In this document: piece by piece, positions 9,324 through 18,713 of the stretch | Layout of the letters: every line of letters begins with the position of its first letter | How positions within the stretch are numbered: position 1 is the first letter of the stretch | NCBI RefSeq assembly: GCF_001650345.1 | Contig: NZ_LVHF01000012.1 | Coordinates: 62,001 to 126,000 of the forward strand | Direction of reading: 5' to 3' | Source: Photobacterium jeanii | Lineage (GTDB): Bacteria > Pseudomonadota > Gammaproteobacteria > Enterobacterales > Vibrionaceae | Length of the DNA: 64,000 nucleotides | Position numbers and translations under genes: made by a program | Notes under the pieces: model-generated | The model's input: the letters and a program-made list of their open reading frames with translations, nothing else | Databases searched by the model: none | Told to the model about the DNA's origin: nothing

Positions 9324-9781
9324 ATTGTTTTCTTTTTCATACTTTTCTTTTGTGGCTAGAGTTTAGCGACAAAAAGAATGCCTGCCTATCTTGCCTAAAC
9401 TCTAATAATAGTGTAGCGACCACCAGATTTATGTAAAAAAATGCAGTAACTTTGCAGCGATTTATTCACCATTTTGTTTTTTGTTTAACGTCAATAGCGC
9501 ATGGGACCAATTTTTCTTATCGGAATATATGTCACAGCACTCTGTAATGACGAGAAAGTGACACTCGAGAGTGATAATTTGGTGGTTAAATTGACATTAC
9601 TTTTTAAATCAATGGCTTAGCTTATTTGCGGGCTTTGGTAGCTAATTTATCTCTACTCTTTAAGTTAATAAAGTAAAGAGGGCTAAGGGGATATCTTCTC
9701 ATCTGTAATATATTTATCAAATAAATAACAAATGCAACAATCGTGAATCATAAGTGAATATAAAAAACACTGTATTATATT
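9324..9781. other. Intergenic region upstream of gltS
   Basis: These 458 AT-rich bases carry the gltS promoter and the 3' side of the small basic ORF at 9782. I see no gene, RNA structure or clear operator. Confidence 0.4.
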
Positions 9782-10003
9782 CTAATAATTTAATATTTTT
9801 TTTGTTTTTTTGTAGGACACTGTTTTATTCGGTGGAAAATCCATCTTTAGAGATCGTTTTTTATCCAAAATCAGATATTCACTCTCGTTATCTGCAAAAG
9901 TTTTGGTGACTTTATAAAATGGAAAATGTGAACGGAAACGATTGCGTGGGTTTTTTCCTAGAATTGTCTTTATGGTTTTTATAAATAACTTCAATACAAG
10001 CAT
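9782..10003 (-). CDS. Small basic hypothetical protein
   Basis: A 73-residue ORF, rich in lysine (IKTIKTILGKNPRNRF, KKTKKILNY) and without membrane segments or a family motif that I know. An AGAGAG stretch lies eight bases before the ATG, and the frame is unusually open for such AT-rich DNA, but chance is possible. The base composition is lower in GC than the neighbouring genes. Reality of the gene is uncertain. Confidence 0.35.
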   Translation of the reverse strand: MLVLKLFIKTIKTILGKNPRNRFRSHFPFYKVTKTFADNESEYLILDKKRSLKMDFPPNKTVSYKKTKKILNY

Positions 10004-10097
10004 GTTTTTTCTCTCTAGCTCGGTGCACTTTGTTTTATTTCGGTAGGAGATAAAGGGAGTAAATAGCCAATATAAAGAGGGGAAAAAGGAGGCGCTA

Positions 10098-10124
10098 ATA
10101 AAAAACCACGCCTAAGCGTGGTTT
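10098..10124 (-). terminator. Rho-independent terminator after the GGDEF/EAL - small protein pair
   Basis: AAACCACGC/GCGTGGTTT stem followed by a T-run on the minus strand, about 20 bases past the stop of the small gene at 10145. Confidence 0.87.
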
Positions 10125-10144
10125 GTGGTTTCTGTTATCTGGCA

Positions 10145-10483
10145 TTAACTGCGTTTTTTAAGGTGAAGATCTTTACGCAGCTTTGCGATTAAGGCCAAAC
10201 GGTCTGGATTTTCTGGTTTAGCCTGCACTTTCATTGTTGCCAATGTCTTGGCTTCATCTTCTGTCACACAGCGACCATTAATTCGATAATGGGCCGTTTT
10301 GGTTTCAAGTGATGAACGCTCAAACGCTTCTTCTTGCGATTTGGCTAATGCTTCACGTGCCATACTTTGGCTAGTGGCATCTTTGACAACGTGTTGTTGA
10401 CGGTAGTCTCCACGCTTAGGAGCAGAAGCCGATTTTTGATCTCGCTGTTTGAGATAGTCATCTAAATAGTCGCTAAAGCTCAT
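10145..10483 (-). CDS. Conserved-looking hypothetical protein downstream of the c-di-GMP gene
   Basis: A 112-residue hydrophilic protein with a lysine/arginine-rich end (LIAKLRKDLHLKKRS) and no membrane segment. I do not recognise the family. The ATG at 10483 is chosen because AGGAAGA sits just before it; an ATG at 10501 would add six residues. It begins a few tens of bases after the GGDEF/EAL stop and shares its terminator, so the two are very likely co-transcribed. A link to c-di-GMP signalling is only suggested by this position. Confidence 0.72.
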   Translation of the reverse strand: MSFSDYLDDYLKQRDQKSASAPKRGDYRQQHVVKDATSQSMAREALAKSQEEAFERSSLETKTAHYRINGRCVTEDEAKTLATMKVQAKPENPDRLALIAKLRKDLHLKKRS

Positions 10484-10517
10484 ATTCTTCCTGCTTTTCA
10501 TGTAACTCTTACTAATT

Positions 10518-13500
10518 CTAATGGTTTTCTGAAACTATGTAACCTTCTTCCTGAGTTTCATCACTATCATCTTTGGTTGGTAAGCAAGTACGTTCAAATT
10601 CTTCTAGTGGCATTGGTTTGCCGAAGTAGTAACCTTGGAACTCTTCAACCCCTATGGTTTCCAAGAACTTGATTTGGTCGATATTCTCAACGCCTTCCGC
10701 CACTACGTTTAAATGTAAATTATGAGCAAGTTCGATTATTGAGCGGGTGATGGTAATGCTGTCTTTGTTCATCGGTAGCTCTTTAACGAATTCTCGATCC
10801 ACTTTAAGAATATGGATAGGGAAGCGAGTTAAATAGGCTAGGGATGAGTAACCTGTGCCGAAGTCATCAATGGCAATGCGTACCCCAAGCGCTTGCAGCT
10901 TCACTAACTTATCAAATGCTGTTTTCACATCAGACATTACTACACTTTCGGTGATTTCTATCTCTAAGTATTGTGGGTCACACCCTGTAACTGTGATCGC
11001 CTTGTGCATTGTCTCTACTATATTAGAGTTTAATAACTGACGAGCTGAGATATTGAGCGCGTAGTTAATGAAGTGTCCTTGGTCTTGCCACTTCTTCAAT
11101 TGTAAGCATGATTGGTAAATCAAATGCTCACCCACATCAATGATTAGCCCAGAGCTTTCCAGAATTGGGATCACTTCATTAGGTGGCTGAATATTCCCTC
11201 TGTCGTCAGTCCAACGCAAAAGCGCTTCGATACCGCAGAGTTCATGGCTGCCTGTGCGTACTTTCGGTTGGTAATAAAGCTTGTAGCGGGAAGTCCCTAA
11301 GGTTTTACGCAATTCACTTTCAAGGTTGAGCAATTTATTACTATCAATTGCCATTTGTTCGTTAAAGAAAGTGGCTTGATTGCGTCCGTCGAGTTTTGCG
11401 CGTGATAGAGCGATATCTGCACATTTGATCAAACCATCATGATCTGTGGCATCCGTTGGGTAGAGGGCGATACCAATACTGGCGCTTAACCACAGTTCTT
11501 GACTATTTATAGAGATCAAACTGCTGATGGTTTGTAATAGTCGGTTTGCCAGCAGGGCGACATTTTCAGCATCAACGCCATTTTTCATTAATATAGAGAA
11601 TTCATCGCCATCCAAACGCGCCAAGATATCGTGATCACGCAGGGTGCTGCGAATACGTTTGGCGATGATCACCAGAACTTGGTCGCTAAGGTCGTATCCT
11701 AAGGAGTCGTTAACTTGCTTGAAGAAGTCGATGTCTAAGTGCAATAGTGCCATAGGCTTATTCGTGACCTTGGCTTGGTGCTCGACACTTTCAAGTTGTT
11801 GATAGAAGAGGGTACGATTCGGCAGACTTGTAAGCGCATCGTAGTGTGCGAGTTTGTGAAGTTTACTTTCAAATAGCACGCGCTCGGTGATGTCTTTACC
11901 GGTTGAAATATAGTGGCTGATTTTGCCGCGCTCGTTACGAATAGGGGAAATGGTTTTCTCTTCGTATAAAGTGCTATTGTCGTGCTCACGTGACACCACA
12001 TGATGCACGGTTTGCCCCGATTTTAAGCGCAGCTGAATATTGCGCACTTCGGGATCAGAACCCAGCGCCTCTTTTAATAGTGGCTCAGATTGAGTGCCTA
12101 TTAATTCTTTAGCACGAACCCCAGCAACAGTTTCAAAAGAGTGATTAACGTATTCGATAATGCCACGGCAGTCGGTGATAACCACGGTATCGTTACTTTG
12201 CTCAAGCGCTCGAGATAGACTCTTGAGCTTAAGCTCTCTTGTTACCCATGATGTGACATCACGAATGGCGAGTAAGATCTCTTTGTGATCGCTGTATTGA
12301 GTCTGTAAGCCAATAATTTCTAAATGCTGCTTTTTGAGCGTGGCATTGGTGAGTTTGATTTGTGATTTGATCGACTGTCGGCTGCCAAGCTCTGCGGATT
12401 GTTTGATTTCATCAATGATTTTATTAATTTGATACTTGGCATTGACCCCTAGTTTTAAGCTTGAGATTGGCTGATTAATAACATCAGAAGCAACCACTTG
12501 GAATATCTGAGCGGCGGCTGGATTGATATTGGTAATTTTTCTGTTGAAGTTAAGGGTGATCAAACCATTAGGTGTGTTCTTTACTAGCGTTTCATACTGG
12601 CGAGCTAAATCTTCAGAGCGTTGTTTGAGTTCGCGTTCTTGCTGCAAGCGCCTTGCTAGATGCCACGCCATCACCATACAGCCTGAAAGTAGCCCGAGAA
12701 TTAACAAGGCACTTAAAGCGAATTTAATGATTCGATCTGGTGTAAAAGAGATTGAAGTCACCGCAGTATTAAGATTGATTTTGGAGATCACCGTCCACGG
12801 TAAATCAGTGCCACCAAAAGGAAGCTTATAAAGATCGGACGCTTGTTGGTTTTTATCCGAGAAGAATCGTGAGTAAGTATAAAGGTTACCATTTTTCTCG
12901 AACTGACCCTCTTGATGTGTATTTATCTCTCGCCACAGTTCAGGGTATTGGTTATGGAAGTCGTTGGCATTATTTTCACTGTCCATATACATCCATGATC
13001 GGGCTTCGTCAGGTCCTTGTAGCCAGTTTCCATCCCCGTTTACTAGCCAGCGCGAGCTGTTTTTCCACTTATATTCATGTTGGAGATTATCTAAGTAGTA
13101 TTGACCTAGGTAGTTGATGGAAATCAGCCAAGTACTATTGTTTGCTTCTATGCGGGTGATAAAGCGGAGAACGGGTTTTTTGGGGAGTTCTAGTTCGCCA
13201 TTTTCAATATTGAGATCAAATTGCGAGGTGTACAAACTGTCCGGTGGTAATGCCAAACTATGTTGGACATAAGGACGGTGGCTCTTATCTTGTAATAAAG
13301 AAGGCGGAATAACATTAGTGATGCCTTCATCATTATCTACCCGTATAACTTCCTTTCCTTGGCTATTGATTAAACGCAACTGGTCATAGTCGCTACGTGT
13401 TTTCATGACATTGATGAATTCGCGGGTGATAGCTTGCGCTTGTTGGTCGGTTAAATTGGTTGCAATGTTGAGCGCTTTTAAATTGAGAGACAGAAGCTGA

Positions 13501-13691
13501 AGGTCGTTGACCACAGGACGAAAATGTAATTGCGTCATATTGAGAGATGAGCGCTGAAGGCTCATCTCTCGGTCTTTGATCCCTTGTTCAAGTTGCTGAA
13601 TGTCTTCTTTATATATGTACAAGGTGATCGTTGTAGTGATGATAAGTAGCGGAAGCAAAAGCGCTACAAAACGTAATAAGGCTGCTTTCAT
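10518..13691 (-). CDS. Membrane PAS-PAS-GGDEF-EAL protein, probable c-di-GMP phosphodiesterase
   Basis: This 1057-residue inner-membrane sensor combines, in order, a membrane anchor (residues 5-23), a large periplasmic sensing region of the double-Cache kind (about 30-325), a second membrane segment (about 330-350), two PAS domains (about 370-480 and 490-605, the second followed by a PAC-like ISTGKDITER), GGDEF (about 620-780) and EAL (about 800-1045). The cyclase signature is degenerate: RLDGDEF at 692-698 in place of GGDEF. The EAL side looks complete: EALLRW near 821, NISARQL, EITES, DDFGTGYSSL, KVDREFV and AEGVEN. Known chemistry of the families therefore favours hydrolysis of c-di-GMP, with the GGDEF part possibly only regulatory. 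Confidence 0.92.
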   Translation of the reverse strand: MKAALLRFVALLLPLLIITTTITLYIYKEDIQQLEQGIKDREMSLQRSSLNMTQLHFRPVVNDLQLLSLNLKALNIATNLTDQQAQAITREFINVMKTRSDYDQLRLINSQGKEVIRVDNDEGITNVIPPSLLQDKSHRPYVQHSLALPPDSLYTSQFDLNIENGELELPKKPVLRFITRIEANNSTWLISINYLGQYYLDNLQHEYKWKNSSRWLVNGDGNWLQGPDEARSWMYMDSENNANDFHNQYPELWREINTHQEGQFEKNGNLYTYSRFFSDKNQQASDLYKLPFGGTDLPWTVISKINLNTAVTSISFTPDRIIKFALSALLILGLLSGCMVMAWHLARRLQQERELKQRSEDLARQYETLVKNTPNGLITLNFNRKITNINPAAAQIFQVVASDVINQPISSLKLGVNAKYQINKIIDEIKQSAELGSRQSIKSQIKLTNATLKKQHLEIIGLQTQYSDHKEILLAIRDVTSWVTRELKLKSLSRALEQSNDTVVITDCRGIIEYVNHSFETVAGVRAKELIGTQSEPLLKEALGSDPEVRNIQLRLKSGQTVHHVVSREHDNSTLYEEKTISPIRNERGKISHYISTGKDITERVLFESKLHKLAHYDALTSLPNRTLFYQQLESVEHQAKVTNKPMALLHLDIDFFKQVNDSLGYDLSDQVLVIIAKRIRSTLRDHDILARLDGDEFSILMKNGVDAENVALLANRLLQTISSLISINSQELWLSASIGIALYPTDATDHDGLIKCADIALSRAKLDGRNQATFFNEQMAIDSNKLLNLESELRKTLGTSRYKLYYQPKVRTGSHELCGIEALLRWTDDRGNIQPPNEVIPILESSGLIIDVGEHLIYQSCLQLKKWQDQGHFINYALNISARQLLNSNIVETMHKAITVTGCDPQYLEIEITESVVMSDVKTAFDKLVKLQALGVRIAIDDFGTGYSSLAYLTRFPIHILKVDREFVKELPMNKDSITITRSIIELAHNLHLNVVAEGVENIDQIKFLETIGVEEFQGYYFGKPMPLEEFERTCLPTKDDSDETQEEGYIVSENH

Positions 13692-13998
13692 GAATCGTCC
13701 GTGAATAAAAACAAGCTAAAGAAATTATAGGCACACAATGATATTGGTTTCATATATTATTTGCCCAGTTATGCAGTTTTGTGACATCGCAACCGATAGA
13801 TATGGTGATTAGGTATGATATTGCAGGGCTAATGAAATTAAATACAGCTTACGCCGTGCTTTGAGGGCAAAACATGTGGTGAAACAGCAGGATGAAAAAG
13901 GAAGGCAAAAGTAAAACTGATAGACTTGTAAGGAAATATTTAAAGAAGTGACCGATAAAAGTGTAAATTAGCTATTATCGGTCTGAATAATTCTTGAG
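13692..13998. other. Intergenic region between artM and the GGDEF/EAL gene
   Basis: No gene is supported in these 307 bases. It carries the promoter of the minus-strand c-di-GMP gene and the downstream end of the art operon, including the weak stem-loop at 13950-13983. Confidence 0.4.
13950..13983 (-). terminator. Weak terminator candidate after artM
   Basis: GACCGATAA and TTATCGGTC form a perfect 9-bp stem with a long loop, 16 bases past the artM stop. The following sequence on the minus strand (ACTTCTTT) is only moderately T-rich. Confidence 0.45.
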
Positions 13999-14670
13999 TT
14001 ATTGTACTACCTCGAATGCGAGCGCTTTTTTCTCAACTTGGCGGAAGGCAAGGGTAAGGGCGCCATTGACTAATAAATAGAACGCACCAGCGATACCAAA
14101 GACAGTCAATGTATCGTAGGTTTGGGCGTTAATGCGTTGTGCATAGCCCATTAAGTCCATAATGGTAATTGTGCTTGCGAGCGAAGTGCCTTTAAACACT
14201 AAAATTACTTCGTTGGAATAAGCCGGTACCGCACGGCGAAACGCGTATGGTAGTAATACCCCAAGGGTTGCTTTCATGTTCATGCCTAAGGCTTTACACG
14301 CTTCCCATTGTCCTGCTGGGATTGCTTTGAATGCACCGTGAAAAAGCTGGGTGCTGTAAGCGGCTGTGTTGAGTGCTAGCGCAAGCATAGCGCAGAACCA
14401 CGGTTGACTTAGCCATTGCCAAACAAGACTTTCTCTAACGGCCTCAAATTGCCCTGGCCCGTAGTAAATCAAAAAGATTTGTACCAGTAGTGGGGTGCCA
14501 GTAAAGAGGGTAATAATGCCGCGGCTTAGCCAGTGCACCGCAGGCAAACGCACTATTAATGTAATCGTCATGATGACGGCAAGCGTAAAGCCAACGAATA
14601 GAGATACGGCTGTAAGCTCTAAGCTAGTAGCGAGACCTTGGGCAAGTTGCCAGATATGGGCGTCATTCAT
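13999..14670 (-). CDS. artM: Arginine ABC transporter permease ArtM
   Basis: One of two membrane subunits of the arginine importer. The 223-residue protein has about five membrane segments and the permease coupling loop [32 protein letters not shown] (EAA motif) that contacts the ATPase. Its start overlaps the artQ stop by four bases (ATGA), showing translational coupling. Order artP-artI-artQ-artM is the same as in E. coli, which supports ArtM over other polar-amino-acid permeases. Confidence 0.9.
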   Translation of the reverse strand: MNDAHIWQLAQGLATSLELTAVSLFVGFTLAVIMTITLIVRLPAVHWLSRGIITLFTGTPLLVQIFLIYYGPGQFEAVRESLVWQWLSQPWFCAMLALALNTAAYSTQLFHGAFKAIPAGQWEACKALGMNMKATLGVLLPYAFRRAVPAYSNEVILVFKGTSLASTITIMDLMGYAQRINAQTYDTLTVFGIAGAFYLLVNGALTLAFRQVEKKALAFEVVQ

Positions 14671-15362
14671 GCTTTCACTCCTTGCGCAAACCCTTGCGAT
14701 TCAAACTTCAGTTCAATTTTCTTCACCGCTTTCTGCGTGACAAGCGTGATAATTAAGTAAATTGCCGCAGCAGATGCATACCAAGTAAAGCTTTCATGGG
14801 TAGCGGCTGAAGTAAGCTGTGCTTGTTTTAGTAGATCGGTGACACCTATCAATGACACTAAAGCCGTATCTTTGAGCAGCACCAGCCATTGGTTAGTAAG
14901 TCCAGGTAGCGCATGGCGGATAGCCTGTGGCAAGACAATGCGTGTAAAACCATGAAAAGGTGAAATGCCAAGTGCGCGGTAAGCTTCACGCTGACCTTGC
15001 GGTACAGCTTTCAATGCCCCTCTTAAAGTCTGTGAAGCGTAAGCCGCAAAGATTAATGCCAGAGCGATGACACCAGATACAAACGGGCTAATTTCAATAT
15101 ATTGATCGGTCAGCAAGAAAATAATTTGGGTTGAGCCGAAGAAGATAAAGAGCACCACTAAGATCTCAGGTAAGCCACGTAACATGGTCACTAAGGCGGT
15201 AACAGGCCAAGCAATAAAGCGGTGGCGAGACATTTCGCCACCTGCAAATAACACTGCTAATACCAAGCCGACGATCACGCTGACCAAAGACAACTGGATT
15301 GTGACTGCTGCAGCAGACATGAGTGCTGCGTGATAGCCAGAGAAAAATTCAGGTACTAACAT
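14667..15362 (-). CDS. artQ: Arginine ABC transporter permease ArtQ
   Basis: The partner permease of ArtM, 231 residues with about five membrane segments and the coupling motif [20 protein letters not shown] near residue 130-150. The segment [10 protein letters not shown] is typical of His/Glu/Gln/Arg transporter permeases. It starts eleven bases after artI and overlaps artM by four bases, so Q and M are made together. Confidence 0.9.
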   Translation of the reverse strand: MLVPEFFSGYHAALMSAAAVTIQLSLVSVIVGLVLAVLFAGGEMSRHRFIAWPVTALVTMLRGLPEILVVLFIFFGSTQIIFLLTDQYIEISPFVSGVIALALIFAAYASQTLRGALKAVPQGQREAYRALGISPFHGFTRIVLPQAIRHALPGLTNQWLVLLKDTALVSLIGVTDLLKQAQLTSAATHESFTWYASAAAIYLIITLVTQKAVKKIELKFESQGFAQGVKA

Positions 15363-15373
15363 GGTGACACCTA

Positions 15374-16105
15374 TTACTTCGCGAAGTACTTATCAAAGAT
15401 TGCTTGGTATTCACCGTTCGCTTTGACGGTTTTTAGTGCCGTATTTAACTGATCAACTAAGTCTTGGTTGCTTTTATTGACGGCAATACCAAAGCCATTC
15501 CCGAAATATTCTGCATTGGTCACAGGCTTACCCACGAAGGCGAGTTGATCATTTTTCTGGAACCACTCAGCTACAACAGCGGTATCACCAAAGACTGAAT
15601 CAATACGACCATTTTGCATATCAAGGAATGCATCTTGGTAGCTGGCGTATGGCACAGCAGTTACACCTGGCATTTGATCAATAAGGTAGCTTTGGTGGGT
15701 CGAACCGTTTTGTACCCCAATACGTTTACCTTCAAGTGCGGCTTGGTCGGCAATTTTACCTTCAAGAGCAACAAAAGCTGCGGCGTTGTCATAGTAGGCT
15801 TGGGTGAAACTTACTTGCTTTTGACGTTGCTCGGTAATGTCAATGCCCGAGATTGCAGCATCGTAGCGGCGGAATTTAAGTGCAGGGATCAAGCTATCAA
15901 ACGGTTGATTATGAAAAGTACATTTAGCATCGATCTCTTTACATAGTGCGTTAGCTAGGTCGACGTCAAAACCTTGAATTTGGTTATTTTCGTCCATGTA
16001 TTCAAATGGGGCGTAAGTCGCTTCCATTACAAATTTAATTTCTTGTTGAGCAGCTGCGTGCATTGAGGTTAGACCTAGCAAGGTAGTAAGAACGACTTTC
16101 TTCAT
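15374..16105 (-). CDS. artI: Arginine-binding periplasmic protein (ArtI/ArtJ)
   Basis: Periplasmic solute receptor that delivers arginine to ArtQM. Residues 1-19 form a signal peptide ([19 protein letters not shown]). The mature part has the amino-acid binding fold: [28 protein letters not shown], the ligand-contact stretch [26 protein letters not shown], and the C-terminal hinge. Length of 243 agrees with E. coli ArtI/ArtJ (243). Gene order supports arginine; ornithine or lysine as a ligand cannot be ruled out. Confidence 0.9.
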   Translation of the reverse strand: MKKVVLTTLLGLTSMHAAAQQEIKFVMEATYAPFEYMDENNQIQGFDVDLANALCKEIDAKCTFHNQPFDSLIPALKFRRYDAAISGIDITEQRQKQVSFTQAYYDNAAAFVALEGKIADQAALEGKRIGVQNGSTHQSYLIDQMPGVTAVPYASYQDAFLDMQNGRIDSVFGDTAVVAEWFQKNDQLAFVGKPVTNAEYFGNGFGIAVNKSNQDLVDQLNTALKTVKANGEYQAIFDKYFAK

Positions 16106-16268
16106 GTGATAACTCCTAAATATCCACTGCCATGCAGTGTGTTCCTAATTGTGATTATTTATTCATGGCTGCAAGTGGCAGCTAAATACATACTCTGTTA
16201 TGGGCTTTGAATGAAATTAAAACTTTCTACGTTGTTTTATGTCATCCATAGCAAAATCGAAGCGGGGA

Positions 16269-16997
16269 TTAATGGGATAAGTAATCCGCAAACTTTTGTG
16301 TCTCTGGCGATGTAAATGATGCTTTGGTACCGAACTCAACAATCTTTCCTTGCTCGAGATAAAGCACGTGACTTGCGACTTTTTTGGCGAAGTCGACCTC
16401 GTGCGTCACTATCACTTGCGTGATCCCGGTTTCACTGAGTTGGTTGATGATACTTACCACTTGATTAGTGATTTCCGGATCCAGTGCTGCGGTAGGTTCA
16501 TCAAACAGCAAGATCTCAGGTTTCATCATTAATGCTCTTGCAATCGCCACACGTTGTTGTTGACCACCAGAAAGCTGAAGCGGCCAATGCTGTGCTTTAT
16601 CAGTGAGTTGCAGCATGTTAAGCAGATCCATCGCTTGGCTTGTTGCTTCTTCTTTGCTGATGTTAGCGACCTTCATTGGTGCTTCAATTAGATTTTGAAT
16701 CACCGTCATGTGAGGCCATAAATTGTATTGCTGGAATACCATGCCGACTTTTTTACGTAGGTCAGTGCAGGCTTTGTCGCTGAATCCTTTTTCAAAACAG
16801 AACTCACTGCCAGCCAGTGCCATATCGCCGTTAGTTGCAGTTTCTAACAGGTTCAGTACCCGTAGTAGCGAGCTTTTACCCGCACCACTTGGGCCAAGTA
16901 AAACAAGGGTGTCGCCTGATTGGCAGTTAAAGCTGACATTATGCAACACTTGCGTATCACCATAGTGTTTATTGATGTTGTTAACTTGAATACTCAT
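16269..16997 (-). CDS. artP: Arginine ABC transporter ATPase ArtP
   Basis: Cytoplasmic ATPase that powers ArtQM. The 242-residue protein has Walker [10 protein letters not shown] (about 33-41), the Q-loop in [16 protein letters not shown], the signature [15 protein letters not shown], Walker B ILLFDEP and the switch histidine in VTHEVDF. It is first in the operon; a 163-base gap with small hairpins (16125-16139 and 16168-16182) separates it from artI, which may allow different levels of ATPase and binding protein. Confidence 0.93.
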   Translation of the reverse strand: MSIQVNNINKHYGDTQVLHNVSFNCQSGDTLVLLGPSGAGKSSLLRVLNLLETATNGDMALAGSEFCFEKGFSDKACTDLRKKVGMVFQQYNLWPHMTVIQNLIEAPMKVANISKEEATSQAMDLLNMLQLTDKAQHWPLQLSGGQQQRVAIARALMMKPEILLFDEPTAALDPEITNQVVSIINQLSETGITQVIVTHEVDFAKKVASHVLYLEQGKIVEFGTKASFTSPETQKFADYLSH

Positions 16998-17399
16998 GCC
17001 TAAATACTGAATTGTTTATCACTTGTGATTTATACTACCGATATCGAATCCTTATGCAAGAAAAATGTATAAAAAATCTATTTTGTTGCATTTTTGTTTG
17101 TTTTTTGTACGTTATGGAGTGAAAGACGCTGTTGGCTGGTTTTGGCGAACTTAGCAGAAATGGTGCAATGAAAGAGCGAACTAAGGCCTCATGACTATTA
17201 CTGGCTAAGGAGAGGTTGTAAGTTCAGAAGCCGCTCATCGGCTTTGAGAAGTTAAGCGAGCTGTGTGGTATGTGGTTGGTACGTCGATAGGGGAAGTTAC
17301 AAAAGAGAGAGCGGAAGGGAAGAAGGGAAAGCAAGGAGGAATTTTAAGTCAAAAAAAGCTGCCCGAAGGCAGCTTAAAAGTGTGATAACAGCGCGAGGG
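16998..17399. other. Intergenic region with the art promoter and a polypurine tract
   Basis: No gene is supported in these 402 bases. The artP promoter lies at the left. The plus strand at about 17286-17342 is almost entirely A and G, followed by the punC terminator. The 81-residue frame through this stretch has no family features. Confidence 0.45.
17351..17376 (-). terminator. Rho-independent terminator of punC
   Basis: AAGCTGCC/GGCAGCTT stem with a TTCG loop followed by seven T on the minus strand, 24 bases past the stop. Confidence 0.9.
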
Positions 17400-18608
17400 T
17401 TATGCTGTTTGCTCACTAAATGTTGCTTGGCGACGAGCTTTCACTACCAGTGCGAAACCAACCAAAGCAATAAAACCAGTTACAAACATTGCTGTTGTTA
17501 CAGTCAGTAGACCTTGAGCTGCGAAAGCTGATACCAGACCACTTGCTGCGAAACACACCATAGTTTGAAGGAAATTCAATAAACCAGCCGCTGTTGCACT
17601 ACATTCTTTAAAGTCTTCCAGCGCTTGGCTTACAACGATTGGGTAAATCGCGCCGTTAGCAATTGCTAGGAAGCAGAATGGAACAAGGATAGGCCAAATA
17701 GTTGTTGGCTCAGTATTGGTTGAGATTAGGAACATAACCAATACGCTTGCGAAGAACAGTTTCAGTAGCCACGGCAGAATTTGCTTACCTTCAAAACGGT
17801 TTAGCAGAGTACGACAACCGTAACCACCAATGATGAACGCAGCTGTTTGAGGTGCGTAACTTAGACCGATATCTGCACCAGAGTAGCCCATCGCTGCCAT
17901 GACAAATGGCGAACCTGTTAGGTAAGCGAAGAAAGCAGCAGAACAAGCAGCGAAGATTGTCATGTTACCAATGAATTTTTTTGAACCAAGGATCAGACGG
18001 TAATCGCGCTTAAGTTGTACTGATACTTTGTCTTGTTTTTTATCAAGAGGAGCACTTTCTGGTTCTTTTAGCGTCAAAGCAGCCAAAAGTGCACCAAAAG
18101 CAACCAATACAAAGAAAATACTGCGCCAGCCAAGTTGGTGCTCTAGTAGTGCACCAGCAAGTGGTGCTAGAGCTGGTGATAGCGCTACAAGCGGCATAAT
18201 CGTTGCGAAAATACGCTCAGACACTTTACCTTCGTAACGGTCAACAACAACTGCTTGCCAAATAACCGTTGCACTACAAGCGCCTAATGCTTGAGCAAAG
18301 CGAGTGATCAGAAGGATCTCAACATTAGGAGCGATAGCACATAGTGCAGATGCCACACTGAATAGTGTCATACCACCAAGCAGTACTTTAATGCGACCAA
18401 TGCGATCAGACAGTGGACCGTAAACAAGTTGACCTAGTGCCATACCTAGTAGGAAAACACTTAAAGTTAAACCGATAAGTGATTGAGAAGTTTCAAAATC
18501 AGTGCGGATAACTTCAAATGCTGGTAGGTACATGTCTGTAGCAAGGAAACCTAGCATACTCAAGCAAGCAAACCAGACTAAAGTTAGTTTAGAAGGTTGG
18601 TTATTCAT
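17400..18608 (-). CDS. punC: Purine nucleoside MFS transporter PunC (YdhC)
   Basis: A 402-residue, 12-segment transporter of the Bcr/CflA branch of the major facilitator superfamily, with the loop motif GQLVYGPLSDRIGRIK near residue 60. In E. coli the divergent pair ydhC/ydhB was shown to be a purine nucleoside uptake transporter (PunC) and its LysR activator (PunR). The same divergent arrangement here, with a neighbour closely resembling PunR, supports this identity over a general drug efflux role. A Bcr-type efflux function is the main alternative. Confidence 0.8.
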   Translation of the reverse strand: MNNQPSKLTLVWFACLSMLGFLATDMYLPAFEVIRTDFETSQSLIGLTLSVFLLGMALGQLVYGPLSDRIGRIKVLLGGMTLFSVASALCAIAPNVEILLITRFAQALGACSATVIWQAVVVDRYEGKVSERIFATIMPLVALSPALAPLAGALLEHQLGWRSIFFVLVAFGALLAALTLKEPESAPLDKKQDKVSVQLKRDYRLILGSKKFIGNMTIFAACSAAFFAYLTGSPFVMAAMGYSGADIGLSYAPQTAAFIIGGYGCRTLLNRFEGKQILPWLLKLFFASVLVMFLISTNTEPTTIWPILVPFCFLAIANGAIYPIVVSQALEDFKECSATAAGLLNFLQTMVCFAASGLVSAFAAQGLLTVTTAMFVTGFIALVGFALVVKARRQATFSEQTA

Positions 18609-18667
18609 TATTTTGACCGTAAATATTCATAATTATGTTTATATGATAAATGTGGTGATTGTTGCTG

Positions 18668-18685
18668 TGAAACGCTAATATTTCA
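18668..18685. promoter_or_regulatory. Candidate LysR-type site between punC and punR
   Basis: A short dyad TGAAA-N8-TTTCA lies in the 105-base divergent intergenic space, where a PunR-type regulator would be expected to bind. The arms are short, so this is tentative. Confidence 0.3.
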
Positions 18686-18713
18686 CTATTGCTTTCAAAA
18701 AATTTGATTTGAT

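Noticed and set aside
17050..17085. Possible ArgR box upstream of artP
   Set aside because: The best alignment to the ARG-box consensus keeps only about half of the conserved positions, which is not convincing in such AT-rich DNA.
17265..17510. 81-codon plus-strand frame through the polypurine tract
   Set aside because: It runs over the punC terminator and into punC on the other strand, has no ribosome-binding site support and shows low-complexity Lys/Arg/Glu composition caused by the purine run.
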